A DNA stretch of 64,000 nt from Oscillospiraceae bacterium (lineage in GTDB: Bacteria; Bacillota; Clostridia; Oscillospirales; Oscillospiraceae), in contig JAFZOI010000036.1 in assembly GCA_017550645.1 (NCBI GenBank), forward strand, positions 124,001 through 188,000, read 5' to 3'. Of this stretch, positions 16,843 to 25,558 are shown in pieces. A program made the position numbers and the translations under genes. The notes under the pieces were generated by a model. It was not told where the DNA came from, did not search any database, and worked only from the letters and a program-made list of their open reading frames with translations. The stretch's first letter is position 1, and the number at the start of each line of letters is the position of its first letter.

Positions 16843-18234
16843 TCAGTCCCCTCCGTCGCCGGGCTCCGGCGCGGGCTCCGGTTCCGGAGCGGGTTCGGGA
16901 GCAGGCTCGGGCTCAGGCGCAGGTTCGGGCTCGGGCTCTGGTTCTGGCTCGGGCTCCGGTTCCGGTTCAGGCTCCGGTTCGGGTTCGGGCTCCGGCGCAG
17001 GTTCGTTCCCGGGCTCCGGCTCGGTAGAAGGCTCGGGCTCGGATACCGGCTCAGTGGAAGGCTCGGGAGCAGGCTCGGGCTCTGTCGTTTCAGCCGGATC
17101 GGGAGACGGGTGGTTGTAGCTCACATAGAGATCGGGCCCGTCAAAGCTGCCGTCGAGCTTGGATAGCACGCGCTGATAGCGCTCGGTGCCCTCCTCGAGC
17201 GGCACGGGCCTGTAATCGTTGTAGGAATCTTCGCCCGAAAGCGAGAACGGGATGAGCTCCGTCTCTCCGAGCTTGAAGCGGCCGTTTTCCTTGACGACGT
17301 GCTGCTGAATGATGACGGTATCCTTGTCGCGCGGATTTGAGTTGCCGCCGAATACGAAGTTTCCCAGCGAGTAATAGATGATCCCGGAGCCGTACTTGGT
17401 CACCTTCTGCAGGACGTGCGGATGGCAGCCGAATACGATGTCGGCCCCGTAATCGATGGCCTTTTTGGCGTAGGATTCCTGATTATAGTCGTATCTGTAG
17501 GAGCCTTCTTCGCCGAAATGGAAGGCGGCGATGACGATATCCGCGCCGGACTCGCGCAGAAGGCCGATGCAGTACGCCATGCGGTCAAATCTGTAATAAG
17601 CGCCGAAAACGCCTATCTTGAGGCCTCCCGCAGTCTCATACATGCAGCAGCCGCCGTCCGTCGCGACGGCGATATTGGCTTCCTCGAGATATTTCTTCGT
17701 ATCGTCGAGTCCGGTCTGGCCGTAGTCGGCGCTGTGATTGTTGGCGACGGTGACGCAGTCCACTCCGCCCAGCGTCAGAACGGCCGTGTATTCCGGATCG
17801 CCGCGGAAGCAGAAGAGCTTATCCGAGCGGACGTTATAGTTCGTCAGAGCGCATTCGAGATTGACGATGGTGAAATCGTCGTTGAGCATATACTCGGAGG
17901 CGAATTCGAACGGATAGGCGTAGTTATCCCCCACGACCGAGCCGAAGGCCCAGTTCGCCGTCCGGTAGTCGTGCTCGGCGGCAAGGGTGCAGTCGCCGGC
18001 AAATGTAAGGACGAAATCCGTCTGCTCGGGCTCGGGCGTCGGCTCCGGGATCTGAGTCGGGGTCGGCTCCGGAGTAGGCTCCGGGGTCGGAGCCGGCGTA
18101 AAAACGGCGAGCGGCTCAGGCGCAGCCGTCGCGGGCGGCTCGGCCGGGATCGGCGGCTCCTTATCCTGCTTAGCGCAGGACGCTCCGAGCAGGAGTATTG
18201 CAAATATACAGAGTGCGGCTGTGATCTTTTTCAA
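16843..18234 (-). CDS. capA: CapA family lipoprotein-like protein with a long Glu-Pro C-terminal tail
   Basis: 463 residues from a TTG start at 18234, chosen because AAGGAGG lies 9 bases upstream; a GTG frame start at 18258 would put that site inside the coding region. N-terminus [19 protein letters not shown] is a probable lipoprotein signal. A Pro/Thr/Glu linker is followed by the CapA metallophosphatase-like domain ([62 protein letters not shown]). The last 75 residues are mostly alternating Glu-Pro, a wall-spanning type of tail. CapA proteins take part in poly-gamma-glutamate capsule export; no other pga/cap gene is nearby, so the role is open. Confidence 0.9.
   Translation of the reverse strand: MKKITAALCIFAILLLGASCAKQDKEPPIPAEPPATAAPEPLAVFTPAPTPEPTPEPTPTQIPEPTPEPEQTDFVLTFAGDCTLAAEHDYRTANWAFGSVVGDNYAYPFEFASEYMLNDDFTIVNLECALTNYNVRSDKLFCFRGDPEYTAVLTLGGVDCVTVANNHSADYGQTGLDDTKKYLEEANIAVATDGGCCMYETAGGLKIGVFGAYYRFDRMAYCIGLLRESGADIVIAAFHFGEEGSYRYDYNQESYAKKAIDYGADIVFGCHPHVLQKVTKYGSGIIYYSLGNFVFGGNSNPRDKDTVIIQQHVVKENGRFKLGETELIPFSLSGEDSYNDYRPVPLEEGTERYQRVLSKLDGSFDGPDLYVSYNHPSPDPAETTEPEPAPEPSTEPVSEPEPSTEPEPGNEPAPEPEPEPEPEPEPEPEPEPEPEPEPAPEPEPAPEPAPEPEPAPEPGDGGD
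16850..17090 (-). repeat. Glu-Pro low-complexity repeat in capA
   Basis: Alternating EP/AP dipeptide codons, visible in DNA as a near-tandem 6-bp period of ggctcg/ggctcc/ggttcc on the plus strand. Codon spellings vary, so the array is not a fresh slippage expansion of one unit. Confidence 0.85.
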
Positions 18235-18254
18235 TCGCCGTCTCCTCCTTAAAA

Positions 18255-19475
18255 TCACATCTTGATCTTCGCGAACGCCTTTTTGCCGCGGCGTACGAGG
18301 ACTCCCTCGCCCTTGAGCTCGTCGGCAGTAAAGCTCTTGGCGATGTCGGTCACCTTTTCTCCGGCGGCCTCGACGCCGCCCTGCTGGATGGCCCTGCGGC
18401 CTTCGCTGCGGCTGGGGACGAGCTTGGCCTTGACCATCATTGTTATTATGTCAACCGAGCCGTCGGTCAGATCGTCGTCCGTGAGCGTGCAGGTCGGGAC
18501 GTCCGCGGCGGGCCCGCCGACAAAGAGGGATTTCGCGGCGGCCTGCGCCTTGTCCGCTTCCTCCTCGCCGTGGACGAGGCCGGTGAGCTCCCAGGCGAGC
18601 TTTTCCTTGGCGGTGTTGAGCTTGCTGCCCTCCCACTTTTCCATCTCGGCTATCTCGCCGAGGGGCATGAAGGTCAGGAGCTTTATGCAGTTGATGACGT
18701 CGGCGTCGTCGACGTTGCGCCAGTACTGATAGAAGTCATAGGGGCTGGTCTTGTCGGGGTCGAGCCAGACCGCTCCGGACTGGGTCTTGCCCATCTTTTT
18801 GCCCTCGCTGGTGAGAAGGAGCGTTATCGTCATGCCGCCGACGTCGTGGCCGAGCTTACGTCGGATGAGCTCCGTCCCGCCGAGGATGTTGCTCCACTGG
18901 TCGTTGCCGCCGCATTGGAGATTGCAGCCGTATTTCTGATGCAGGGCGTAGAAGTCGTAGCTCTGCATGATCATGTAGTTGAATTCGAGGAACGATAGGC
19001 CGCGCTCCATGCGCTGCTTGTAGCACTCGGCGCGGAGCATGTTGTTGACGGAAAAGCAGGGGCCGACCTCGCGCAGGAGCTCGACGTAATTGAGCTTGAG
19101 CAGCCACTCGGCGTTGTTGTCCATGATGGCCTTGCCATCGCTGAAGTCGATGAAGCGGGCCATCTGCTTTTTGAAGCACTCGCCGTTATGCCGGATGGTC
19201 TCCTGCGTCATCATCTGGCGCATGTCCGTGCGGCCGGAGGGGTCGCCCACCATAGCCGTGCCGCCGCCGATGAGGGCGATGGGCACGTTGCCGTACTGCT
19301 GCATGCGGCGCATCAGGCACAGGGCCATGAAATGGCCGGCGTGCAGGCTGTCCGCCGTCGGATCGAATCCGATATAAAACACGGCCTTTCCCTCGTTGAT
19401 GAGCTTGGGGATGTTCTCCTCATCCGTTATCTGGGCTATGAGCCCTCTTGCCGTGAGTTCTTCGTACAAAGTCAT
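18255..19475 (-). CDS. tyrS: Tyrosyl-tRNA synthetase
   Basis: 406 residues, class I synthetase charging tRNA-Tyr. The HIGH-like motif appears as [11 protein letters not shown], the tyrosine pocket as [14 protein letters not shown] and [14 protein letters not shown], and the KMSKS loop as [13 protein letters not shown]-terminal S4 RNA-binding domain follows ([23 protein letters not shown]). It is preceded by a T-box leader and a strong promoter, so its expression should rise when uncharged tRNA-Tyr builds up. A motif copy inside it encodes V-D-I-I. Confidence 0.97.
   Translation of the reverse strand: MTLYEELTARGLIAQITDEENIPKLINEGKAVFYIGFDPTADSLHAGHFMALCLMRRMQQYGNVPIALIGGGTAMVGDPSGRTDMRQMMTQETIRHNGECFKKQMARFIDFSDGKAIMDNNAEWLLKLNYVELLREVGPCFSVNNMLRAECYKQRMERGLSFLEFNYMIMQSYDFYALHQKYGCNLQCGGNDQWSNILGGTELIRRKLGHDVGGMTITLLLTSEGKKMGKTQSGAVWLDPDKTSPYDFYQYWRNVDDADVINCIKLLTFMPLGEIAEMEKWEGSKLNTAKEKLAWELTGLVHGEEEADKAQAAAKSLFVGGPAADVPTCTLTDDDLTDGSVDIITMMVKAKLVPSRSEGRRAIQQGGVEAAGEKVTDIAKSFTADELKGEGVLVRRGKKAFAKIKM
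18445..18456 (+). repeat. Repeated 12-bp motif ATTATGTCAACC, copy 4
   Basis: Exact copy inside tyrS; coding strand GTT GAC ATA ATA (V-D-I-I). Confidence 0.7.
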
Positions 19476-19499
19476 TTTCTTTCACCTTTACTTGATAAA

Positions 19500-19775
19500 A
19501 ATAAAACCTCTGTCCTTTTGGGGACAGAGGGCGAATCACGCGGTACCACCTCTGGTCGCGCACGCCTCGCGACGCGCGCCTCGACGGGTCCTTGCCCGGA
19601 AGCTCAGACCTGCGCGCTGTAACGGGCGCCCCCCGTCGCGCCCTACTGCGGTTTCAGGCGCGCCGCTCCGGACTGTATTCATCGGCGCCGGCCCCTCCCC
19701 CTTTCACCGAAACGGGGTCTCTCTGCGCGGGTCGTGCGCGGACTACTTGCGTCCTTCACAGCGTATGGACTATTG
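19500..19775 (-). promoter_or_regulatory. T-box riboswitch of tyrS (tRNA-Tyr sensing)
   Basis: The minus strand carries the T-box core AGGTGGTACCGCG (19539-19551). Downstream is a terminator stem CCTCTGTCC/GGACAGAGG (19507-19530) followed by TTTTATTTTT, which can compete with an antiterminator involving the T-box core. Upstream the leader can form a long Stem I; within GAATACAGTC the codon UAC (19675-19677) is a plausible tyrosine specifier. The start of the leader is inferred from the promoter. Confidence 0.93.
19507..19530 (-). terminator. T-box leader terminator hairpin
   Basis: Nine-base-pair stem with a six-base loop followed on the minus strand by TTTTATTTTT, 32 bases before the tyrS ATG. 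It ends transcription when tRNA-Tyr is charged. Confidence 0.88.
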
Positions 19776-19778
19776 GTT

Positions 19779-19808
19779 ATTTTAGCATGAGCGGGCTTTA
19801 CGTGTCAA
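19779..19808 (-). promoter_or_regulatory. tyrS promoter
   Basis: -35 TTGACA (19803-19808) and -10 TAAAAT (19779-19784), spacer 18 bases. The -35 lies across the last codons of recN, so tyrS starts its own transcript immediately after recN. Confidence 0.8.
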
Positions 19809-21477
19809 GGCTTCTTTTGAAGCGGCGGGCCGCCTCGAGCTGCTCGGCCGCGCTGCGGAGCGTCGCGTCTCCGACGACGTCGCCGCTGGTCAGTCTGGCG
19901 AGCTCCAGCTCGCGTCCGCGCTCGTCGAGCTCAGACGCGGAGGCGAACGTCCTTCCACCGCTCTCGTGCTTTTCTACGGCGAACTGTCTGTCCGCCATGG
20001 CGGCTATCTGCGGCAGGTGCGTCACGCAGAGCACCTGACGGCCGCGCGAAAGGCCGGCGAGCTTTTCCGCCACGCGCATGGCGGCTATGCCGGAAACGCC
20101 GGTATCTATCTCGTCGAATATGAGCGTCTGGGAATCGCTTCTCGCGGCGAGGACCGTTTTCATGGCGAGCATTATTCGCGACAGCTCGCCGCCGGAGGCT
20201 ATTTTGCCTATCCTTCCGCAGGCCTCGCCGGCATTGGCCGACATGAGGAAGCGGACGGTATCTGCGCCGGTGCGGTCGGGTTCCTTGGGAAGTATCTCGG
20301 TCTCAAAGCGCACGCCCGGCATGCTCAGGGCTGCGAGCTCCTCGACTATGCGGCCCTGCAGTCTGTCCGCGGCGGCTCTGCGCTTTTCGGTAAGTCCGGC
20401 GGCGGCTTCGTCAAGCTTTCTTTTTGCGTCCGACGCGGCCTTTTCCGCCTTCTCTATGCGCTCGGTCAGGTATTCGACGTCCTCGAGCTCGTTGCGCGCG
20501 TCCGTGAGCACCTTCGCGAGGTCGTCTATGGCGCCGTATTTGCGCTCGAGGCGGTCGAGGGAATTGAGCCTGTCCTCTATCCTGTCGAGCTCGTCGGGCG
20601 AAAAGTCGAGCCAGTCGCGCACGGCGGAGACCTGATCGGTCAGGTCGCGCATGGCGTAGCGCAGGGATTCGGCGGCCTGCGCGGCCTCCGATACGGAGTC
20701 GGATATGCGCGCGGCGGCGGAGAGCGAAGCGGCCGCCTCGTCGAGCAGCGATACCGCGCCCTCTGAGTCGTCGTCGCCGTAGAGATCGATGTAGACCTCC
20801 TCCAGCCTCGACGCGAGCTTGTCCGCATTGCGCAGCAGCGAGCGGCGCTCGGAGAGAGCCTCCCTCTCGCCGGGCTTCGGATCGATCTTTTCAAGCTCCT
20901 CTATCTTCTCGCGGAGCGCCTCCTCGCGGCGCTCCTTGTCGAGCTCGGCTTCTCGCAGGGCTTCGAGCTCCTCCGTCGCCTTTTTCCAGCTCTCCCAGAG
21001 CCCGGAAACGGCCTGCCGGTCGGCTTCGAGGCCGCCGAAACCGTCGAGGTACTTCAGGTGCGAGGCCTCGCGCAGGAGGCCCGCCCCGTCGTTCTGTCCG
21101 TGGATATCGAAGAGTATCTCGCCGAGAGCGCGGAGCTGAGCCACGCTGACGGGCACGCCGTTTATGCGGCAGGAGCTCTTCCCATCCTCGCTCACGCGGC
21201 GCTGGATGATGAGCTCGTCCTCGACGTCGATGTCGTTTTCCCGGAGCCATTCCTCCGCCTCCGCGGGCGCGGAGACGACAGCGGAAACGAGCGCGGAGGC
21301 GCAGCCGGAGCGGACTATCTCGCGCCCGACACGCCCGCCCATGACGGCTCCGATGGCGTCAATGACTATGGATTTGCCCGCACCGGTCTCACCCGTGAGC
21401 ACGTTGAGCCCCGGGCCGAATCCGACGTCCGCCTTCTCGATGACGGCGAGATTTTCCATGTGCAGGCTTTCCAGCAT
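19798..21477 (-). CDS. recN: DNA repair protein RecN
   Basis: 559-residue SMC-like ATPase in double-strand-break repair. Walker A is GETGAGKSI near residue 30. Long coiled coils occupy about 150-370. The ABC signature IASGGELSRIMLA, Walker B LIFDEIDTGVSG and the switch CVTHLPQIAAMADRQ follow. The order recN-argR-nadK-tlyA-dxs is the usual clostridial arrangement. Its 3' end contains the -35 of tyrS. Confidence 0.96.
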   Translation of the reverse strand: MLESLHMENLAVIEKADVGFGPGLNVLTGETGAGKSIVIDAIGAVMGGRVGREIVRSGCASALVSAVVSAPAEAEEWLRENDIDVEDELIIQRRVSEDGKSSCRINGVPVSVAQLRALGEILFDIHGQNDGAGLLREASHLKYLDGFGGLEADRQAVSGLWESWKKATEELEALREAELDKERREEALREKIEELEKIDPKPGEREALSERRSLLRNADKLASRLEEVYIDLYGDDDSEGAVSLLDEAAASLSAAARISDSVSEAAQAAESLRYAMRDLTDQVSAVRDWLDFSPDELDRIEDRLNSLDRLERKYGAIDDLAKVLTDARNELEDVEYLTERIEKAEKAASDAKRKLDEAAAGLTEKRRAAADRLQGRIVEELAALSMPGVRFETEILPKEPDRTGADTVRFLMSANAGEACGRIGKIASGGELSRIMLAMKTVLAARSDSQTLIFDEIDTGVSGIAAMRVAEKLAGLSRGRQVLCVTHLPQIAAMADRQFAVEKHESGGRTFASASELDERGRELELARLTSGDVVGDATLRSAAEQLEAARRFKRSLDT

Positions 21478-21486
21478 AGTCGCGAC

Positions 21487-21939
21487 CTACCTCAGCATCG
21501 TCTTGATCTCGGCGCAGAACACCTCCGCGGCCTGAGAATCCGTCATGGCGAGAAACGCGGTGTCGTCGCCGGCGAGTGATCCGACTATCGTCCTTATCGC
21601 CATGGAATCGATGGCGCTGCATGCGGCGCTGGCCATTCCGGGCAGCGTCTTGATGACGACGATGTTCTGCGCGCAGGCAAGGCTCGTCACGGACTCGCGG
21701 AAGATGGTCCTCAGACGCTCGGCGTAATTCATGACGCCGCCCTCGGCCGGAGAGACGTACTTATGCTTGCCGTTGGGCCCGAGCTCCTTGACGAGTCTGA
21801 GCTCGCGGATATCACGCGACAGGGTCGCCTGCGTGCTGGACAGTCCCTCCTTGGCGAGGGCGTCGATGAGCTGGTTCTGCGTCTCGATCTCCTGAGTTGT
21901 GATGATCTCAAGGATCTTTTCCTGTCTGAAAGATTTCAT
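21487..21939 (-). CDS. argR: Arginine repressor ArgR
   Basis: 150 residues. N-terminal winged helix (RQEKILEIITTQEIETQNQLIDAL; STQATLSRDIRELRLVK) and C-terminal hexamerisation and arginine-binding domain (LPGMASAACSAIDSM; GSLAGDDTAFLAM, with the arginine-contacting Asp pair). It represses arginine synthesis when arginine is high. No arginine genes are in the window, so it acts in trans; its location next to recN is conserved. Confidence 0.95.
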   Translation of the reverse strand: MKSFRQEKILEIITTQEIETQNQLIDALAKEGLSSTQATLSRDIRELRLVKELGPNGKHKYVSPAEGGVMNYAERLRTIFRESVTSLACAQNIVVIKTLPGMASAACSAIDSMAIRTIVGSLAGDDTAFLAMTDSQAAEVFCAEIKTMLR

Positions 21940-21974
21940 CTTTTATCCTCCAATGCGCCGGGGCGCAGTTATTT

Positions 21975-22829
21975 TCATACTTTCATCGAGAGCTTGCGGT
22001 TGACGAGCTCATAAAACTTGCGCTCTTTTATCCGGACGAGCTTGAACACCTGCTCGGATCGCTTGACGCGGACGAGGTCGCCCGTCCTGAGCGCGAGCAG
22101 GTTTTTGCCGTCTATCATCAGCCTGCCGACCGTCCTGACCTCGCTGCCGCCTATCTCCGCCGTCAGCACCCGCGCCGGCGAGACGACGAAGACCTGGTTG
22201 GACAGCGTATGCGCGCAGATGGGCGTCATGATGAGGCTCTCGGCCTCCGGCTCGACGACGGGGCCGCCGGCAGACATGGAATAGCCCGTCGAGCCCGTGG
22301 GCGTGGAGAAGATGATCCCGTCGCCCGCGAAGGAGCAAATTTTGCGTCCGTCGCCGCAGGCGGTCAGATAGATTATGTGCTCCTCGCCGCCGCGTTCGAT
22401 GACGGCGTCGTTCAGGCAGAGCCCTTCCGCGACGGTCTCTCCTCCGCGCTCGACCTCCACGTCGAGCATCATGCGGGGCTCTATGGTGCAGTCTCCGTTC
22501 AGGGCGCGGACAGTCTCGCGCCATTCGTCGCGCTCAAGTCCGGCTATGAAGCCCGTCATGCCGAGGTTTATCCCCAGAAGCGGCACGCCTGCGCGCGCGA
22601 CGGGCTTGGACAGATGCAGGATGGTCCCGTCTCCGCCGAGGCAGACTATCATATCCGCGCCGTCGAGGTCGCCCTCCACGGCCCGCACGACGTCCTCGCC
22701 GACGTCCTTGTCGAAAAACGGGACGACCTTGACCTCGGCCCCGTTTTCACGCAGGAGCGCGGAGAGCTGCTCGGTCAGTTCAAGGTCGACGTCGCGAAGC
22801 TGATTAGGACATATGACGATCTTTTTCAT
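21975..22829 (-). CDS. nadK: NAD kinase
   Basis: 284 residues. GGDGTILHLSK carries the catalytic GGDG. LGINLGMTGFIA, LNDAVIERGG and TPTGSTGYSMSAGGPVVEP are the remaining family blocks. It makes NADP from NAD using ATP or polyphosphate. It lies 5 bases after tlyA and 35 before argR. Confidence 0.96.
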   Translation of the reverse strand: MKKIVICPNQLRDVDLELTEQLSALLRENGAEVKVVPFFDKDVGEDVVRAVEGDLDGADMIVCLGGDGTILHLSKPVARAGVPLLGINLGMTGFIAGLERDEWRETVRALNGDCTIEPRMMLDVEVERGGETVAEGLCLNDAVIERGGEEHIIYLTACGDGRKICSFAGDGIIFSTPTGSTGYSMSAGGPVVEPEAESLIMTPICAHTLSNQVFVVSPARVLTAEIGGSEVRTVGRLMIDGKNLLALRTGDLVRVKRSEQVFKLVRIKERKFYELVNRKLSMKV

Positions 22830-22833
22830 GCTA

Positions 22834-23622
22834 TCATTCCGATCCGTGGGCCCGCTTCACGAGCCCGGTTATATCGAGCGCCGCCGTATCTCCGGAGGCG
22901 CCGAGAAGCGCGAGAAACTCTATGTTGCCCTCCGGTCCGCGGACGGGCGAAACGTCCAGCCCGAGGGCGGCAAAGCCGCTCTCCCGGGCGTTTTCCACGA
23001 AGCCGCGAAGCACCTCGGCGTGTACGGCCGGGTCCTTGACGACGCCTTTCTTGCCGACCTTGCCGCGCCCCGCCTCGAACTGGGGCTTGACGAGGCAGAC
23101 GACGCGCCCTCTCTCGCCGAGCAGGCCGCGCAGGACGGGCAGAACGAGCGAAAGGGATATAAAAGAGAGGTCGGCCGTAATGAGCTCCGGCGCGGGATCG
23201 AACGAGGCCGGAACGAGCGATCGGACGTTCGTCCCCTCCATGTTGACGACGCGGGGGTCGCTCTTGAGCTTTTCGGCAAGCTGGCCGTGTCCGACGTCGA
23301 CGGCGTAGACCTTCTTCGCGCCATGGCGAAGGAGCACCTCCGTGAAGCCTCCGGTCGAGGCGCCGCAGTCCAGGCAGACGAGGCCCTCCGGCGAGACGCC
23401 GAAGACCTCCAGCGCCCTGAGAAGCTTTTTCGCGCCGCGGGATACGTAGTCAAAGCCTTCGGAGAGCTCTATCTCGTCGCTTTCCGTCACCTTCTGCGAC
23501 GGCTTGGCGGCGGGACGCCCGTTCACAGTGACGTGCCCCGCCTCTATCTCCGAGCGCGCCCTCTCCCTGCCGGAGCAGAGACCGCGCGCCACGAGCTCGG
23601 CGTCGAGCCTCGCCTCAGCCAC
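22834..23622 (-). CDS. tlyA: TlyA family rRNA methyltransferase
   Basis: 262 residues with GTG start. An N-terminal S4 domain (RLDAELVARGLCSGRERARS) is fused to an FtsJ-like methyltransferase with its SAM site at LDCGASTGGFTEVLLRHGA and catalytic residues in ADLSFISL and LVKPQFE. Family members 2'-O-methylate 16S and 23S rRNA (the capreomycin-susceptibility factor in mycobacteria). Its start overlaps the dxs stop by 8 bases. Confidence 0.94.
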   Translation of the reverse strand: MAEARLDAELVARGLCSGRERARSEIEAGHVTVNGRPAAKPSQKVTESDEIELSEGFDYVSRGAKKLLRALEVFGVSPEGLVCLDCGASTGGFTEVLLRHGAKKVYAVDVGHGQLAEKLKSDPRVVNMEGTNVRSLVPASFDPAPELITADLSFISLSLVLPVLRGLLGERGRVVCLVKPQFEAGRGKVGKKGVVKDPAVHAEVLRGFVENARESGFAALGLDVSPVRGPEGNIEFLALLGASGDTAALDITGLVKRAHGSE

Positions 23623-25444
23623 GGAAGAACTCCTCTCTGACCGAAGCGGCTATGCCCTTCGCGTCGAGCCCGAGCATGCCGAACAGATCGGACACGGAGC
23701 CGTGACTTGTAAACGACGAGCCGAGGTTTTTCAGCAGCACGCGGGCTTTTATCCCTCGCTTGGCTATCTCGGCGGCGATCTTCTCGCCGACGCCTCCGTT
23801 TTCGACGGACTCCTCGGCGACGCAGACCCTGCCGGCGCTTTCCGCGGCGGCGCAGACCGCGTCAAGGTCTATCGGGCAGATGCGGCCGAGCTTCATGACG
23901 CCCGCGGATATGCCCTCCGCCGCGAGAAGCTCTGCGGCGGCGTTTACTTCGTTTATGAGCCTTCCGTAACTCACGAGGAGGACGTCTGTCCCCTCCCGGA
24001 GCGTCCTGACCGGGTCGGCTCCGCCGTCTTTGTACGCGCCCTCGCCACCGCGCGGCCATCTTACCGCGACGGGGCCCGACGCGGCGACGGCCACATCGAG
24101 CATGTCGCGCAGCTCTGCGGCTGACGACGGGCTCCAGACCGTCATTCCCGGCACCTGACTGAGAAAGCCGACGTCGAAGGCGCCGTGGTGCGTCTCGCCG
24201 TCCTCGCCGACAAGGCCGGCTCTGTCGACGGCGAACACGACGTGCAGGCCCAAAATGGCGACGTCGTGGATCATCATGTCATACGCGCGCTGCAGGAACG
24301 AGGAATAGACGGCGAAAACGGGCACGAGACCCTGCTTGGCCATGCCTGCCGCCATCGAGACGGCGTGCCCCTCGGCTATGCCGACGTCAAAAAATCTGTC
24401 GGGGAGCTCCTCGGCAAATCCGTCGAGCCCCGTCCCCTGCTCCATCGCGGCCGTTATGGCGCAGATGCGCCCGTCTTCGCGCGCGAGCTCGGTCAGTCTG
24501 CGGCCGAATACGGACGAGAAGCTCTCGCCGGAGCATTTCGGTCCAGCGCCGGAGACGCCGTGATACCTGTCCGGCTCGGCCTCGGCCGGGGCGTAGCCCT
24601 TGCCCTTTTTCGTCACGACGTGGACGAGGACGGGGCCGGGCGCGTTTTTGGCGGCGTCGAGAAGATACGCAAGCTGCTTGAGGTCGTGTCCGTCGACCGG
24701 GCCTATATACTGGAAGCCCATCTCCTCAAACATGCTGTTATGCAGTATCGCGTGCTTGAGGGCCTCCTTGACGCTGTGGTTGAATCTGTATACCGCGCGG
24801 CCGCCGGGGACCGTGTACATCACCCTGCGGTATCCCTTTTTGAATTTATAATACGCCGGCTTGACGCGCTGGCGAGCGAGCATGCGGGCCACCGCGCCGA
24901 CATTTTTCTTTATGCTCATCCCGTTGTCGTTGAGCACGACGATGAGCCGCTCGCCGCTCTGTCCGGCGTCGTTGAGCGCCTCGAAGGCGAGCCCGCCCGT
25001 CAGCGCGCCGTCGCCCGTTATGCAGACGACGGAATAGTCGCCGCCAGTCAGCGTTCTGGCGCGCGCCATGCCGAGCGCGACGGAGATGGAATTGGAGGCG
25101 TGTCCGGCTATGAAGGCGTCGGCGTCGGACTCCGAGGGCTTCGGGAAGCCGCTCATGCCGCCGAGGGAACGCAGCGTCTCAAAGCCTGCCTGTCTTCCCG
25201 TCAGCAGCTTATGGACATAGCTCTGATGCCCTACGTCGAAGACTATCCTGTCCTTAAAGGGATCGAACGTCCTCTCGAGCGCGACCGTAAGCTCCACGGC
25301 GCCGAGATTGGACGAGAGATGCCCTCCCGTCTTCATGACGCTTTCGACGAGAAAGTCTCTTATTCTCGCGCACAGCTCCTCGAGCTGAGCGGTATCCATT
25401 TCCTTGAGCGCCTCGGGCCCCGGGATCTTTATCTCGTTTTCCAC
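23615..25444 (-). CDS. dxs: 1-deoxy-D-xylulose-5-phosphate synthase
   Basis: 609-residue thiamine-diphosphate enzyme, first step of the MEP isoprenoid pathway and a source of thiamine and pyridoxal precursors. Seen: GHLSSNLGAVELTVAL, DVGHQSYVHKLLTGR, the ThDP/Mg motif GDGALTGGLAFEALN, and the transketolase-like pyrimidine domain (DVGIAEGHAVSMAAGMA). Start is GTG with GAGG 7 bases upstream. ispA and xseAB, often just upstream, are missing; an antiporter gene and its terminator are there instead. Confidence 0.96.
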   Translation of the reverse strand: MENEIKIPGPEALKEMDTAQLEELCARIRDFLVESVMKTGGHLSSNLGAVELTVALERTFDPFKDRIVFDVGHQSYVHKLLTGRQAGFETLRSLGGMSGFPKPSESDADAFIAGHASNSISVALGMARARTLTGGDYSVVCITGDGALTGGLAFEALNDAGQSGERLIVVLNDNGMSIKKNVGAVARMLARQRVKPAYYKFKKGYRRVMYTVPGGRAVYRFNHSVKEALKHAILHNSMFEEMGFQYIGPVDGHDLKQLAYLLDAAKNAPGPVLVHVVTKKGKGYAPAEAEPDRYHGVSGAGPKCSGESFSSVFGRRLTELAREDGRICAITAAMEQGTGLDGFAEELPDRFFDVGIAEGHAVSMAAGMAKQGLVPVFAVYSSFLQRAYDMMIHDVAILGLHVVFAVDRAGLVGEDGETHHGAFDVGFLSQVPGMTVWSPSSAAELRDMLDVAVAASGPVAVRWPRGGEGAYKDGGADPVRTLREGTDVLLVSYGRLINEVNAAAELLAAEGISAGVMKLGRICPIDLDAVCAAAESAGRVCVAEESVENGGVGEKIAAEIAKRGIKARVLLKNLGSSFTSHGSVSDLFGMLGLDAKGIAASVREEFFRG

Positions 25445-25460
25445 GGCAGTACCTCGGCAA

Positions 25461-25500
25461 AAAAGAGTATTAAGGCTCCGAGTCGACTCGAAGCCTTAAT
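25461..25500 (-). terminator. Terminator after the antiporter gene
   Basis: Inverted repeat ATTAAGGCT-CGAGT/ACTCG-AGCCTTAAT with one mismatch (25469-25500), followed on the minus strand by ACTCTTTTTT. It separates the antiporter from dxs. Confidence 0.8.
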
Positions 25501-25558
25501 ATAATACAGTATTTTGAATTATCATGCAAGAATATTCGCCAAAAAATATTCACATTAT

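Noticed and set aside
16850..17090. The Glu-Pro tail of capA as a frameshift artefact
   Set aside because: The frame stays continuous from the CapA domain to a normal stop, and Pro/Glu linkers also occur at the N-terminus.
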